DNA of 64,000 nt from Hominifimenecus microfluidus (GCA_020687485.1 JAJEQR010000005.1:51479-115478); one strand, 5' to 3'; shown: positions 19,031 through 28,444, numbered from the stretch's first letter. The notes: a model not told the origin generated them from the sequence alone. A program made the numbers and translations.

Positions 19031-20492
19031 CTCTAAGCATCCCATAGATCTGATTCATATCCAGATACTTTCTCAGCGTATCCGCCAGCTTATCGTACTG
19101 CTTCTCCTTGAAGCTCTGATAATCCTCGAACGCGCCGTCTGCGATCTGAATCCCTTTTCTCTGTGCCAGGCAGGTGATGATCTCCTGCGCAATCTCCGGC
19201 CGGTCGAAAATCCCATGAATATAGGAACCATAGACAAGATTGCCATCGGAAATCACATTCTCGGCAATGGTCTCATCCGGCGTGTCTCTCCGCGAAGTGC
19301 TTCCCATATGAATCTCATAGCCCTGAAATCCAAGACCGGACAGTCGAAATACGCCTTCCACCGGAGAGAGAGCCCCTTCGGTTTGGCAGCGTTTCTTCTC
19401 TTTCTTCAATATAGTTACCGTATTCAGCAACTCCATCCCGCGGATAACGCCGCCTTCTTCGACCGCGTCCGGATCGCTGATCTCTTCTCCCAGCATCTGG
19501 TAGCCGCCACAGATTCCAAAGACGGGAATCTGTTCCGACAACTTCCGAACCGCTGCCTCCAGTCCATTCTGCCGCATCCATTTCAGGTCGCTCATCGTAT
19601 TCTTTGTTCCTGGAAGGATGACCATATCCGGATGGTGCAGTTCCGCAACACTCGTCACATAGCGCACGGACACTTCCGGCATCTGCTCGAAGATATTAAA
19701 GTCTGTAAAATTCGCAATTCTCGGATAACGGATTACAGCGATGTCGATCAGCCCTTCCGTCTTCCGGTCGAAGCGCTCCGTCAGGCTGTCCTCATCCTCC
19801 AGCGCGATGTCCATATAGGGAACGACGCCCGCCACAGGCACATGCCCCTTTTCCTCCAGCATCTTGATACCGGGATCCAGAATCGACTTATCGCCCCGGA
19901 ACTTGTTGATGATCAGGCCTTTCACCCGATCTTTCTCCTCCTCGTCCAGGAGCATCAGCGTCCCCAGGAGCTGCGCGAAGACACCGCCCCGGTCGATATC
20001 TCCAACCAGGAGCACCGGTGCGTCCACCATGGCAGCCATCCCCATATTTACAATATCGTTCTCCTTCAGATTGATCTCCGCCGGGCTTCCGGCGCCCTCG
20101 ATCACGATAATATCCGCCACTTCTTCCAGCTGACGAAAGGCTTTTTTTATCTCTGGAATCAGCTGAGTCTTATACTGAAAATACTCTCTCGCCGCCATAT
20201 TTCCCAGAACACGGCCATTCACAATTACCTGCGATCCGGTATTATTCGTCGGTTTTAACAGGATCGGATTCATACATACCATCGGGCGAATGCCTGCCGC
20301 TTCTGCCTGCATGACCTGTGCGCGTCCCATCTCCAGCCCCTCACTGGTAATGTAGGAATTCAACGCCATATTCTGCGACTTAAACGGCGCGACCCGGTAG
20401 CCGTCCTGCCGAAAGATCCGGCACAGCCCGGCTGCCAGGAAGCTCTTCCCGGAATTCGACATCGTCCCCTGAACCATAATTACTTTTGCCAT
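19014..20492 (-). CDS. cbiP: Adenosylcobyric acid synthase (glutamine-hydrolysing)
   Basis: CbiP (CobQ) amidates the b, d, e and g side chains. The 492-residue protein has the P-loop-like [18 protein letters not shown], the [10 protein letters not shown] motif, [11 protein letters not shown], and a C-terminal glutaminase domain with the nucleophile in [24 protein letters not shown] precedes ATG 20492. It is the first biosynthetic gene after the transporter genes. Confidence 0.96.
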   Translation of the reverse strand: MAKVIMVQGTMSNSGKSFLAAGLCRIFRQDGYRVAPFKSQNMALNSYITSEGLEMGRAQVMQAEAAGIRPMVCMNPILLKPTNNTGSQVIVNGRVLGNMAAREYFQYKTQLIPEIKKAFRQLEEVADIIVIEGAGSPAEINLKENDIVNMGMAAMVDAPVLLVGDIDRGGVFAQLLGTLMLLDEEEKDRVKGLIINKFRGDKSILDPGIKMLEEKGHVPVAGVVPYMDIALEDEDSLTERFDRKTEGLIDIAVIRYPRIANFTDFNIFEQMPEVSVRYVTSVAELHHPDMVILPGTKNTMSDLKWMRQNGLEAAVRKLSEQIPVFGICGGYQMLGEEISDPDAVEEGGVIRGMELLNTVTILKKEKKRCQTEGALSPVEGVFRLSGLGFQGYEIHMGSTSRRDTPDETIAENVISDGNLVYGSYIHGIFDRPEIAQEIITCLAQRKGIQIADGAFEDYQSFKEKQYDKLADTLRKYLDMNQIYGMLRDADIH

Positions 20493-20495
20493 CTG

Positions 20496-21626
20496 CTATT
20501 CTCCGATCCTTGTATTCTTCCATGCTTCGGCGGTATAGATCTGCTTGCCTGCCGCCTGCGCATATTTCCACAGCTCTTCGTTGTATGCTTCCTGCGTGCC
20601 GAAATGCTCCCGGCAGCAGATCACGGTATCGCACCGGTCGATCTGCTCCTTCGCGGATTGCAAAGTTTCGTCATCCACCGGCTCGAAGCTCTCCGCGGCA
20701 AGAACCTTTGCCGCCAGCGCCTTCGCGGCCGGATAATCCAGGTCGTTCCGGCTAATGATTCCGGCAGCGAAAGGCACGCTCTTACGCTGAAGCTCCCGGA
20801 ACGTCCGGCGACCGCTGCCGGCTCCGGCGATCACGAAGACCTTCGGCTCTCCATCTGCCCGGACAAGCTCCATGTCCTCGCTCTCCTCATCATAGCTGCC
20901 GGACTCAATGGAGAAGAGATCCGAGATATATCCTCTGGTAAAGATCTCCCGCGGCGTTCCGTAGCGATCCACGTATCGCCCATTTATGCAGAGAATCTTA
21001 TCGGAAACCCGCTCCGCCAGCTCCAGCTCGTGAAGCGACATGATTACCGTCAGATTCTTTTCTCTCTTCATCCGCTGCAGGATCGAGAGAAATTCCAGCT
21101 TGTAGCGAACATCCAGATAGGAGGTCGGCTCATCCAGCACGATAATCTCCGGTTCCTGGCAGATCGCCCGCGCCAGCATGACGCGCTGTCGCTGCCCGTC
21201 ACTGATCCTCGTAAAATCTTGATCCTTAATCGCCGTCACATTTACCATGTCCATGACCTGCCGGATGATCCGGCGATCCTCGTCGCCAAGAAGTCCGAAC
21301 CGGCCCGTATAGGGATAGCGGCCGGTCGCGACCACATCCTCACAGGTCATCAGCTCCGAGTGCAGCCGCTTCGTAAAGACGACCGCCATCTTCTGTGACC
21401 GCAGGTTTCCCGGCATCTTCAGGAGTTCACCCTCCCCGATATAAACCGTACCGGCAATCAACTCAAGCTGTCCGGTCAGGCTCTTCAGGATCGTGGATTT
21501 TCCTGCTCCGTTCGGCCCGATCAGAGTCAGGATCTCGCCCTTCTTCAGGGCAAATTCCACATTCTCAATCAGAGGCTTATTGTGATATCCTACTGTCATC
21601 TTTTCTGCTCGAAAGAAATAATTCAT
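20496..21626 (-). CDS. ABC transporter ATPase (BtuD/FecE-type) with a C-terminal extension
   Basis: Residues 1-255 form a normal iron/cobalamin-type ABC ATPase: Walker A GPNGAGKS (37-44), signature SDGQRQRVMLARA, Walker B IIVLDEPTSYLD, and the H-loop MSLHELEL. Residues about 258-376 are extra: a Rossmann-like segment beginning VFVIAGAGSGRRTFRELQ with CDTVICCREHFGTQEAYNEEL. I do not recognise this tail; in this locus it might sense a nucleotide or a corrinoid. The start overlaps the permease stop by one base (TGATG). Confidence 0.92.
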   Translation of the reverse strand: MNYFFRAEKMTVGYHNKPLIENVEFALKKGEILTLIGPNGAGKSTILKSLTGQLELIAGTVYIGEGELLKMPGNLRSQKMAVVFTKRLHSELMTCEDVVATGRYPYTGRFGLLGDEDRRIIRQVMDMVNVTAIKDQDFTRISDGQRQRVMLARAICQEPEIIVLDEPTSYLDVRYKLEFLSILQRMKREKNLTVIMSLHELELAERVSDKILCINGRYVDRYGTPREIFTRGYISDLFSIESGSYDEESEDMELVRADGEPKVFVIAGAGSGRRTFRELQRKSVPFAAGIISRNDLDYPAAKALAAKVLAAESFEPVDDETLQSAKEQIDRCDTVICCREHFGTQEAYNEELWKYAQAAGKQIYTAEAWKNTRIGE

Positions 21627-22642
21627 CAGCCGTGATTCTCCTTATTCCTCTTTACCATAACCCACAGAACGACCGGCGCTCCGAATACAGCTGTTACCGT
21701 ACTGATGCTTAATTCGGTCGGCGCGAACATCATACGCGCCAACAGATCGCAGAACATACAGAACACGCTCCCTCCCAGGAAGCAGGCCGGTATCATCAGA
21801 ATCGGCTTTGCGGATTTCAGCATGGCCTTTACCAGATGAGGAACCGCAATTCCTACAAAGGAGATCGGTCCGGCAAACGCAACAATACACGCCGACAGTA
21901 TGCTGGAGAGAATCACCATCAGAATGCGGAGTGCCTTGATGTTCACGCCCAGGTTCTGCGCATAGGAGTCTCCGAGCTGATAGGCCTCCAGCGGCTTCGA
22001 CATCAGAAAGATAATCACCGTAGAAACGAGCACAACCACCGTCATCACTCCGACATTGCTCCAGGTGATACCAGAGAAGCTTCCCCGCGACCAGTTATGC
22101 AGGTTCACGATGTCGGAGTCCTCCGCAAATGTCACTACAAGTTCCGTAATTGCTGAACAAATATATCCGATCATGACACCGCTTACCACGAGCATGGACA
22201 TGCGGCTCACGCGTCGGGACATCAGAAGCACGAAGCCCATCGAGATCATCGCTCCCACAAACGCGGCAAGAATCATCATCCCTGAGCTTACGCTAATGGA
22301 CTGCCCCATCAGGAATACCATCACCAGCGCCACCACCATCTTAGCACCGGACGATATACCAAGTACAAAAGGACCCGCAATCGGATTGTGGAAGAAGGTC
22401 TGCAGAAGATATCCGGCCAGCGCAAGCGCTCCGCCCAGAATCATCGCAGCAAAGCTGCGCGGCGCGCGGATATCCAGCACGATTCGTCCCAGCTTGCTGT
22501 CCCCGTCCATAACCGCATTTTTTAATTCACTCAATGGGATCTGTACCGTTCCGATGCAGATATTCAGCAGCAGAAAAGCGATCACACCCAGAATTAATAT
22601 AAGAAATGTTATCAGGTATCGTTTCTTTCGTTTCGCTTCCAT
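21626..22642 (-). CDS. FecCD-type ABC permease, probable corrinoid or precursor uptake
   Basis: The 338-residue protein has about ten hydrophobic segments and the family signatures DIRAPRSFAAMILGGALALAGYLLQ, NPIAGPFVLGISSGAK and FAGPISFVGIAVPHLVK. GGAGG precedes ATG 22642. With the flanking lipoprotein and ATPase it makes a complete type II importer. A position inside a riboswitch-led cobalamin block points to corrinoid (BtuC-like) transport rather than siderophore, but the sequence alone cannot decide. Confidence 0.93.
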   Translation of the reverse strand: MEAKRKKRYLITFLILILGVIAFLLLNICIGTVQIPLSELKNAVMDGDSKLGRIVLDIRAPRSFAAMILGGALALAGYLLQTFFHNPIAGPFVLGISSGAKMVVALVMVFLMGQSISVSSGMMILAAFVGAMISMGFVLLMSRRVSRMSMLVVSGVMIGYICSAITELVVTFAEDSDIVNLHNWSRGSFSGITWSNVGVMTVVVLVSTVIIFLMSKPLEAYQLGDSYAQNLGVNIKALRILMVILSSILSACIVAFAGPISFVGIAVPHLVKAMLKSAKPILMIPACFLGGSVFCMFCDLLARMMFAPTELSISTVTAVFGAPVVLWVMVKRNKENHG

Positions 22643-22667
22643 GAATTTCCTCCGAAGCTTTTAGCAT

Positions 22668-23849
22668 TTATTTCAGTGAAAAGAGATACTGCATCTGACT
22701 CTCATCCGCTCCGGTCAGCATGGAGTGGATATCGCGAATCATATATCCGATGGACATGGACTGCTGATACATATCGTTCGTCGTACACCATACATGACCG
22801 TTCTGCACCGCCCGGAAGTCCGCCAGCAGCGGGAACTTATCGATCAGCTCGTCAATGCTCTTCACACCGCCATCGATCGTACTGTTGTAAATCAGATAGT
22901 CCGCGTCCTTAGCACCATCGTAAAAATCCTCCAATTGCATACTTACGGTGGAACGGCTGGAGGATTCCTCCGTCAGATTGTCAAAGATATACGATCCTCC
23001 TGCCATTTCAATCATCTTCGCCAAGTAATCCGTACTCTTTCTCACCTGGGCCAGACCGTTGGAGGTAATATAGAAGAAGGCGACTGTTTGCTGCTCTTTC
23101 CCGGTCTTATCCGCCTGATTCTCCTGGAGAATCTTCTCCACGATCTGCTCCTGCTCTCCGAAAATTTGCTCCGCCTCTTCCTCTCTCCCGGTCAGCGCGC
23201 CGAAGAATTTCACCCATTCCATACGTCCTAACGGCTCATTCTCATAGCTGGAATACTCAATGAGAGTCGGAATATCAAAATCACTCAACATCTCGATAAC
23301 CTTCGGCGTATGCTGAATCATCGTATTCTCAATCGCCAGCGAGCAGTTCCCGGACACAAGGAGCTCGTAATCCGGCTTGCTGTACTTGCCTGCATAGACA
23401 AGGCTCCCCTCTTCCATGGCTTTCTTCGCACTTTCGATATACCAGCCGTCCGCCTTCTGGCTGGAGAAACTAAGCGTGTCGATCGCATCGATCTTATCGA
23501 ACATATCCATCACGCCGGATGAAACCAGATACAAATTGCTCACCGGCTCCCGAAGGATAATCGTATCATCTTCGATCCCTTCCGGGATCTCCTGATCCTC
23601 CGGAACCGTCAGAATCTTCGTCCCGTCCATCGTGGTAAGTACTTTGTATCCGCCTTCATAATAATCCACGGAGAAATTCTCCGCATAGGAAAGCTCCATG
23701 CTGCTCTCGTAAACCAGCTCCTTCGTCTCCTGCTGCTCCGCGACCGTCTGTCCGCCGGATACAGAAGAAGGACTGCCGCAGCCTGTCAGCCCCTGCAGTC
23801 CTGTCATAAATACCAGGCCTAATGCAATGATTGTCTTTCTTCCTGTCAT
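22668..23849 (-). CDS. ABC transporter substrate-binding lipoprotein (BtuF/FepB-type)
   Basis: The 393-residue protein starts with a lipoprotein signal peptide (lipobox LTGC, Cys24) and continues with a periplasmic-binding-protein type III fold: an N-terminal lobe ending in a long helix around residues 220-250 and a C-terminal lobe with GGSYIFDNLT. It should deliver substrate to the adjacent permease. An acidic serine-rich segment follows the lipid anchor. Corrinoid specificity is inferred from the operon. Confidence 0.9.
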   Translation of the reverse strand: MTGRKTIIALGLVFMTGLQGLTGCGSPSSVSGGQTVAEQQETKELVYESSMELSYAENFSVDYYEGGYKVLTTMDGTKILTVPEDQEIPEGIEDDTIILREPVSNLYLVSSGVMDMFDKIDAIDTLSFSSQKADGWYIESAKKAMEEGSLVYAGKYSKPDYELLVSGNCSLAIENTMIQHTPKVIEMLSDFDIPTLIEYSSYENEPLGRMEWVKFFGALTGREEEAEQIFGEQEQIVEKILQENQADKTGKEQQTVAFFYITSNGLAQVRKSTDYLAKMIEMAGGSYIFDNLTEESSSRSTVSMQLEDFYDGAKDADYLIYNSTIDGGVKSIDELIDKFPLLADFRAVQNGHVWCTTNDMYQQSMSIGYMIRDIHSMLTGADESQMQYLFSLK

Positions 23850-23917
23850 CTTTCGTCCTTCTCTGCGGGAAGATCCCCCGAAAGAGAATCTTCCCTTTGT
23901 CTCGTCTGCTCGCAGTT

Positions 23918-24805
23918 TTACTCTGCTGTCGCCGTCTCCGAATGGAAGGTCAGCGTATACTCGATCTCATGCGGCTTGCTCATGGCTACCGTATCGCCGA
24001 TCACATCTACCGGCTCGTCCAGTACAACCGGAATCTCGAACACGGAATTGCCCTCCGTATTCACCGGCAGATACTTTTCTCCGTTCACGATCATGTAATC
24101 ATAATTCGGGCTGCTCCACTCAACCGTTGCAATCGCCTCTCCATTCGTGATCGTAACCTTCGCCGGAGAAATAATGCTGGCCTTTCCGCTGCCGCCCTCG
24201 AAATCCAGGCTGATCATATAAGTTCCGTCGGAAAGCGCCTCTGCAGATGCTGCTTCTGTCGTTGCTTCCGCCTCCGAAGCATCCGCCGCTGCTTCCGTCG
24301 TCTCTGCGGAAGCGGTCGTCTCAGATTCCTCGTAAGGCTGAGGATTGGATACCTTCACCTTATGATCATACCACACTCCCTTGTTTCCAATCAAGGCCAG
24401 ATCAAATTCTTCGTCCAGAGCCGGTACCGGCACATCGAAGCCGTATGCCTCGTCAATATCGCCGTCGCCGTAATCTACTGTATCGGTGGTCGGCTCCAGC
24501 AGCTGCGCACCGTCCTTCTGCGCATCCTCCGCCGTTCCGGGAAAGAGGTTCAGAATCTTCTTCGACTGCAGCGTTACATGAATGGTCGCCTGACCATCCT
24601 TTACCGTGAGAGTGCCTTTATTGTCATATGCTTCGTTCACATGAAACATCGAGCTGTCTGTCGTAAATTCGGCCGTATAGGTTCCATCGGCCAGATCAAT
24701 TTTAGAGGTATTGTCTTCTTTTTCGCCGCATGCAGTCAGGCCCAGGCAGAGCGTAAGCACAGCAGCCGCCGCATACAGGTATTTCTTCTTAATAAAATGG
24801 ATCAT
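23918..24805 (-). CDS. Lipoprotein with two NEAT-like beta domains
   Basis: The 295-residue protein has a lipobox (LTAC, Cys26) and two similar beta-rich domains, one opening DGTYTAEFTTDSSMF (about 37-160) and one opening DGTYMISLDFEGG (about 195-290), joined by an Ala/Glu/Thr-rich linker. The DGTY opening and a following VKDGQATIHVTL or ITNGEAIATVEW strand resemble NEAT tetrapyrrole-binding domains; the second has SSPNYDYMIVNGEKY. Haem or corrinoid capture at the cell surface is inferred from this likeness and from its place between cbiK and the ABC importer. The family call is tentative. Confidence 0.6.
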   Translation of the reverse strand: MIHFIKKKYLYAAAAVLTLCLGLTACGEKEDNTSKIDLADGTYTAEFTTDSSMFHVNEAYDNKGTLTVKDGQATIHVTLQSKKILNLFPGTAEDAQKDGAQLLEPTTDTVDYGDGDIDEAYGFDVPVPALDEEFDLALIGNKGVWYDHKVKVSNPQPYEESETTASAETTEAAADASEAEATTEAASAEALSDGTYMISLDFEGGSGKASIISPAKVTITNGEAIATVEWSSPNYDYMIVNGEKYLPVNTEGNSVFEIPVVLDEPVDVIGDTVAMSKPHEIEYTLTFHSETATAE

Positions 24806-24894
24806 CCCTTCTAATTACTCCTGTCTTTCTTTTGTAAGTGATTTTCCGCAGCTTTCTTTTCTATTACGTATCTTTAGAAATTTTGCAGCTATTC

Positions 24895-24945
24895 AGAAAA
24901 ACTTCCCGTATCCTCCGGATTCTGCGTCTTTTCGGATACGGGAAG
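24895..24945 (-). terminator. Hairpin behind cbiK
   Basis: CTTCCCGTATCC pairs perfectly with GGATACGGGAAG and is followed by TTTTT on the minus strand, 16 bp after the cbiK stop. It should lower transcription of the downstream transporter and cbi genes relative to cbiK. Confidence 0.8.
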
Positions 24946-24960
24946 CTCTTGTCAGTCTTC

Positions 24961-26223
24961 TTACTGATTCATTGCGTCTGCAGTATGAGCCACATAGATC
25001 TCTTCAATGCCCTGGATCGAACCAAGTCCGCTGATCTGAGTATCTACCTTCTCAAACTTGCCGGATGCATTGAACATGCTCAGCCAGGAATCGTCATCGC
25101 TACCTGCCATGTCATTGTTGGCATGATCGCCGGCAACAACCATCAGCGGACGAAGAACAACGTTCTTGTAGCCTGCTTCTGCGATCTTCTCGATGACTGC
25201 TTCGCATGCGGTATCTTCCGGTTCACCCTCAACAGTACCGATAAACACATTCTTGTATCCCAGCTCTTCCATCTGTGCCTGCATCTGGCTGTAGGAAACC
25301 TTCGCCGTGTGGCTGGTGCCGTGACCCATGAATACGAATGCAGTGCCAGCTTCATCGGCAGCCTCAATGCTGTCAAATCCGGCAACCTTTACTGCCTCTG
25401 CGGTCAGGGTCTCTGCAACTGCTTTCTTATCCTCGTTGATATCCGTTGCACTTGCGCCAACCTCGCCCAGCAGCGGCTCAGCAATCTTTATGGACTCGAA
25501 CTTATCCTGGTAAGCATTTACAGCCTCAACCATCTCGTCGTACTCTGCGCCGTGCATCAGGTGCGTGGGCTGTACGACAAGATTCTTAACGCCATTGGCA
25601 ACGGCGCGCTCCAGAGCCTGATCCATGTTGTCGATCTTCTCGCCGTCTCTTGCCTGAATGTGGTTAATAATGATCTGAGCAGTGAAAGCTCTTCTTACAG
25701 ACCAGTCAGGGTTCGCTGCTGCAATCGCATCCTCAACACCCTTGATGTCAGCAACACGGCTGTCATTGAAGGAAGTACCAAAGCTTACTACCAGGATCTC
25801 GTTGTCACCGATCTCATCCTGATTTCTCGGATCATCCTTGGAAGCGTCGCCGGTATCTCTGCCGAAGTAATCAGGATCTGCGTTCTCACCTTCTACCAGT
25901 TCCTTCTGCGCATCGGTAAGTGCATCCCACGCTGCCTTTGCCTCCTCACACTGCATATCGGTATCCTCCGTTCTGCTCTGAACATAGATAGCATCGATCA
26001 GCTCTGCGACATGGTCAGCTGCTGCCTGATCGGCTGCCGCCTGATCCTCGGTCTCTGCCTCGGTGGCTGCTTCGCTGGTTGCTGCCGCTTCCGTGGTTAC
26101 TGCCTCGGTAGCTGCTGCCGTCGTGCTCGCTGCTGTGGTGCTTCCATTGCTGCTTCCGCATCCTGCTGCAACGGTTGCCATTGCAAGCGCTGCGATAAGA
26201 AGTGCTGCTGTTTTCTTTTTCAT
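24961..26223 (-). CDS. cbiK: Sirohydrochlorin cobaltochelatase CbiK, lipoprotein form
   Basis: CbiK inserts cobalt into sirohydrochlorin, the first committed step of the anaerobic pathway. The chelatase part spans about residues 140-420 (ILVVSFGTSFNDSR; VQPTHLMHGAEYDEM; FMGHGTSHTA; VVAGDHANNDMAG) and supplies the expected histidines. Unlike the cytoplasmic enzyme, this 420-residue protein begins with a lipoprotein signal (lipobox AAGC, Cys22), a Thr/Ala/Glu linker and a short helical segment (AKAAWDALTDAQKELV), which places it outside the membrane. It is the first gene behind the cobalamin riboswitch. A surface metallochaperone role is an alternative to biosynthesis. Confidence 0.93.
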   Translation of the reverse strand: MKKKTAALLIAALAMATVAAGCGSSNGSTTAASTTAAATEAVTTEAAATSEAATEAETEDQAAADQAAADHVAELIDAIYVQSRTEDTDMQCEEAKAAWDALTDAQKELVEGENADPDYFGRDTGDASKDDPRNQDEIGDNEILVVSFGTSFNDSRVADIKGVEDAIAAANPDWSVRRAFTAQIIINHIQARDGEKIDNMDQALERAVANGVKNLVVQPTHLMHGAEYDEMVEAVNAYQDKFESIKIAEPLLGEVGASATDINEDKKAVAETLTAEAVKVAGFDSIEAADEAGTAFVFMGHGTSHTAKVSYSQMQAQMEELGYKNVFIGTVEGEPEDTACEAVIEKIAEAGYKNVVLRPLMVVAGDHANNDMAGSDDDSWLSMFNASGKFEKVDTQISGLGSIQGIEEIYVAHTADAMNQ

Positions 26224-26310
26224 GTTTCCTCCTTTAGCATATTCATGCTGACTTTTAATTTCTTCTGAATATGTAAAAACATCAGGTCAGAAACATGTTG
26301 TATCCGCGCG

Positions 26311-26347
26311 AAAAAGAAAAGCCCCTCTCAGCCGAGCAGAGAAGGGC
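26311..26347 (-). terminator. Riboswitch expression-platform terminator
   Basis: GCCCTTCTC pairs with GAGAGGGGC (one wobble) and is followed by TTTTCTTTTT on the minus strand, between the riboswitch core and cbiK. This is a classical transcription-attenuation terminator. Confidence 0.85.
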
Positions 26348-26374
26348 AGTACGCTACGTAAAGGTACAGCCAAT

Positions 26375-26600
26375 AGACTCGTGGCTTGAAACAATCTGTT
26401 TCTGTACAATTTCCGGGCAGGTCTCCCGACTCAAAGATCAGCGCTCCGGCCATCTTCCCGGTCTCCCAGTGATATAGCGGCCATTACTCCCTTATTACGG
26501 TGACGAGTTCGCACAGGATTCTCACCTGTTTCCCTTTTCATCGAAGACAAATACACAACATCTGCTTCGACACCCATCATTACATATTCAATTTTATTTC
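26375..26600 (-). ncRNA. Cobalamin riboswitch
   Basis: The minus strand carries the B12-box region GGGAAACAGGTGAGAATCC followed by GCGAACTCGTCACCGTAA and, at the 3' side, GAGTCGGGAGACCTGCC. These are the conserved core blocks of adenosylcobalamin riboswitches. A terminator follows, so ligand binding should switch off the cbiK-led operon. The boundaries are approximate. Confidence 0.93.
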
Positions 26601-26642
26601 TGAGGTGCGGATGAAAACATAACCGTCCTCAAACATCGACTG

Positions 26643-26671
26643 ATTATAGTACAGGAGACAGAGTCTGTCAA
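26643..26671 (-). promoter_or_regulatory. Consensus sigma-A promoter of the cobalamin operon
   Basis: TTGACA (26666-26671) and TATAAT (26643-26648), both perfect consensus, are separated by 17 bp on the minus strand. The transcript should start near 26636 and contain a short hairpin and then the riboswitch. Confidence 0.9.
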
Positions 26672-26709
26672 GTGATTTGTGTGATTTTCCACATATTTCA
26701 CAATTGTTG

Positions 26710-27327
26710 TTACTTTTTTAGACGTTTTTCCGCGTCCTCCAGGCTCTGATAGCCGTAGGCCTTTACGTTTGCTTCCATGATAAGCAAGCTCATATTCACG
26801 CCCTGTGCCTTCAGGCTGCGAATCATATCACGGTAGAGAAGCAGGGTATCCTCCGAATAAGTGTGCAGCTCACCGCGCAGATACGTCTCGAAGGAGGTTT
26901 CTCCGGGCGCTGCCTCCGCCGCGCGGATCGCACGATTACCGGCTGCCAGGCGCGGATATTTCTCTGCGTATTCCCACATCCACGCGATCTGAATCTGCGT
27001 AATCTCATCCAGCATTTCCTTCTGCAGCAGCGAGGGCTCCGGCAGGAAACGGCGAAGCTGCGCGAACTCCTCCGGCGCGGTATCCGCCATCATCCAGGCA
27101 TACTTCTCCGTCAGCAGGTTACGCCCAACCTCTTCCGCTGCCTCCAGATCCGCCGTATAGCTGTCCACCAGCGCTTCCGGCCATGCTGTGAACTGGCTGC
27201 GACGCATGATCGCAAAGGTCTTCGGATCCTCCTGGCAGGAGGCGCGCCCGCCCTCGTTATGTACCTGATAGAACTGCTGCCACTCCATCTGAATCAAGTT
27301 TTCTTTTTTATCCTGTAGTGTCATCAT
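26710..27327 (-). CDS. DUF4125 family protein
   Basis: From ATG 27327 the protein has 205 residues, is mostly helical and has no signal peptide or membrane segment. It begins with a WQQFYQVHNEGGRASCQEDP segment typical of DUF4125 proteins, which have no known function. AAAGGAG lies 8 nt upstream of the start, and a longer frame from 27495 lacks such a site. It follows the DUF4037 gene, and the two families are probably functionally linked. The cobalamin promoter lies just downstream and belongs to the next transcription unit. Confidence 0.8.
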   Translation of the reverse strand: MMTLQDKKENLIQMEWQQFYQVHNEGGRASCQEDPKTFAIMRRSQFTAWPEALVDSYTADLEAAEEVGRNLLTEKYAWMMADTAPEEFAQLRRFLPEPSLLQKEMLDEITQIQIAWMWEYAEKYPRLAAGNRAIRAAEAAPGETSFETYLRGELHTYSEDTLLLYRDMIRSLKAQGVNMSLLIMEANVKAYGYQSLEDAEKRLKK

Positions 27328-27409
27328 GGTTATTACTCCTTTCTCCGCATTGCATTTCGGAATGTTCTGCATCCTGTTTCCGATTATTCTCTTGTTCCCT
27401 TGTTCTTTT

Positions 27410-28417
27410 TTATCCTTCCAGCACATGGCACATGTGAAGCTCCGGATCTCTGATGCGCTCCATAAGTTCATAGGTATGTGCTTCCAGGAAATCATCGTTG
27501 CGCGAGGTCAGGCTCTGCCGCTTCAGCTCTTCTATCACTCCGACGCAGATGCGTTCGATCAGCTCGACACGCTCATCTGCCTGATTCAGGTAGGGATTTC
27601 GAATTTTTTCCGCCTTCCAGGCGTTCTCTGCCCGCAACGGATTTTCTCTCACCAGACGAAGCAGCAACGGCGGCACCTCCGGTAGAATCGGAAGATCTCT
27701 CAACCCGCGAAACATCCATTTATAGTACGGCGCATACCTTCGGTTCAGAAGATACAGCATCGACATGGCCTGGCGTACAAATTCATTCAGTGCGAGTGAT
27801 GCCGCCACCGTATCGCCCCGACACATACAGCGCCCATAATTATACTGACCGGACTGCGCCATTCCGGCAGCACGGGCTGCGATCTTCTTAATTCGCACAT
27901 CTTCCGGGTAGTATTCGGCAAGAGCGGCACGAATCCTCGAAAACTCCCCCAGAGAATCCTCGAACACTGCACCTGCTGTCACTGCCGCCAGCTTATCCTC
28001 CGGAAGATACAGCCAGCGCTTCAGACTCTTCGGCGGCTGCTCTGCCCCGATATATCGCCCATAAAACTGCCGGATTTCCAGGACACCCACGCGGCCGTCC
28101 CCTCTGGCACTGGTATTCCGTGCCGGAAAGCCAAGGAACTCACCGGGAAGGGAGGCATATGCATGCTGCATTTCTTCACCCACAGCATCATAATCGTCTT
28201 TCGTCAGCCAGAGGCAGAACGACGGTCCGAAATCGTGGTCACGGGAAATCTCATCATCGAAACCCAGGCATTCTGACCCGTCCCCCACCAATCCGGCAGC
28301 AATTTTCGGGAGATATTCCGGAAACTGCGCTTCCAGCATGGGACGCCCAACTTGAAAATAGTATTCTCTCGCCAGTTCCAGACCGGTCATCGAACTGGAG
28401 TAATTTGATTCCTTCAT
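27410..28417 (-). CDS. DUF4037 protein with a nucleotidyltransferase-like motif
   Basis: The 335-residue protein reads as DUF4037. Residues 45-62 (GDGSECLGFDDEISRDHD) match the nucleotidyltransferase pattern: a GS pair at 47-48, then D60 and D62 eleven residues on. The rest is helical. It is therefore a candidate NMP-transferase, but its target is unknown. It is flanked by a TPR gene 27 bp upstream and by DUF4125 downstream on the same strand, suggesting a three-gene unit. There is no signal peptide, so it should be cytoplasmic. Confidence 0.8.
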   Translation of the reverse strand: MKESNYSSSMTGLELAREYYFQVGRPMLEAQFPEYLPKIAAGLVGDGSECLGFDDEISRDHDFGPSFCLWLTKDDYDAVGEEMQHAYASLPGEFLGFPARNTSARGDGRVGVLEIRQFYGRYIGAEQPPKSLKRWLYLPEDKLAAVTAGAVFEDSLGEFSRIRAALAEYYPEDVRIKKIAARAAGMAQSGQYNYGRCMCRGDTVAASLALNEFVRQAMSMLYLLNRRYAPYYKWMFRGLRDLPILPEVPPLLLRLVRENPLRAENAWKAEKIRNPYLNQADERVELIERICVGVIEELKRQSLTSRNDDFLEAHTYELMERIRDPELHMCHVLEG

Positions 28418-28444
28418 TTTGTCTCTCTTTCTTCCACAGATTTT

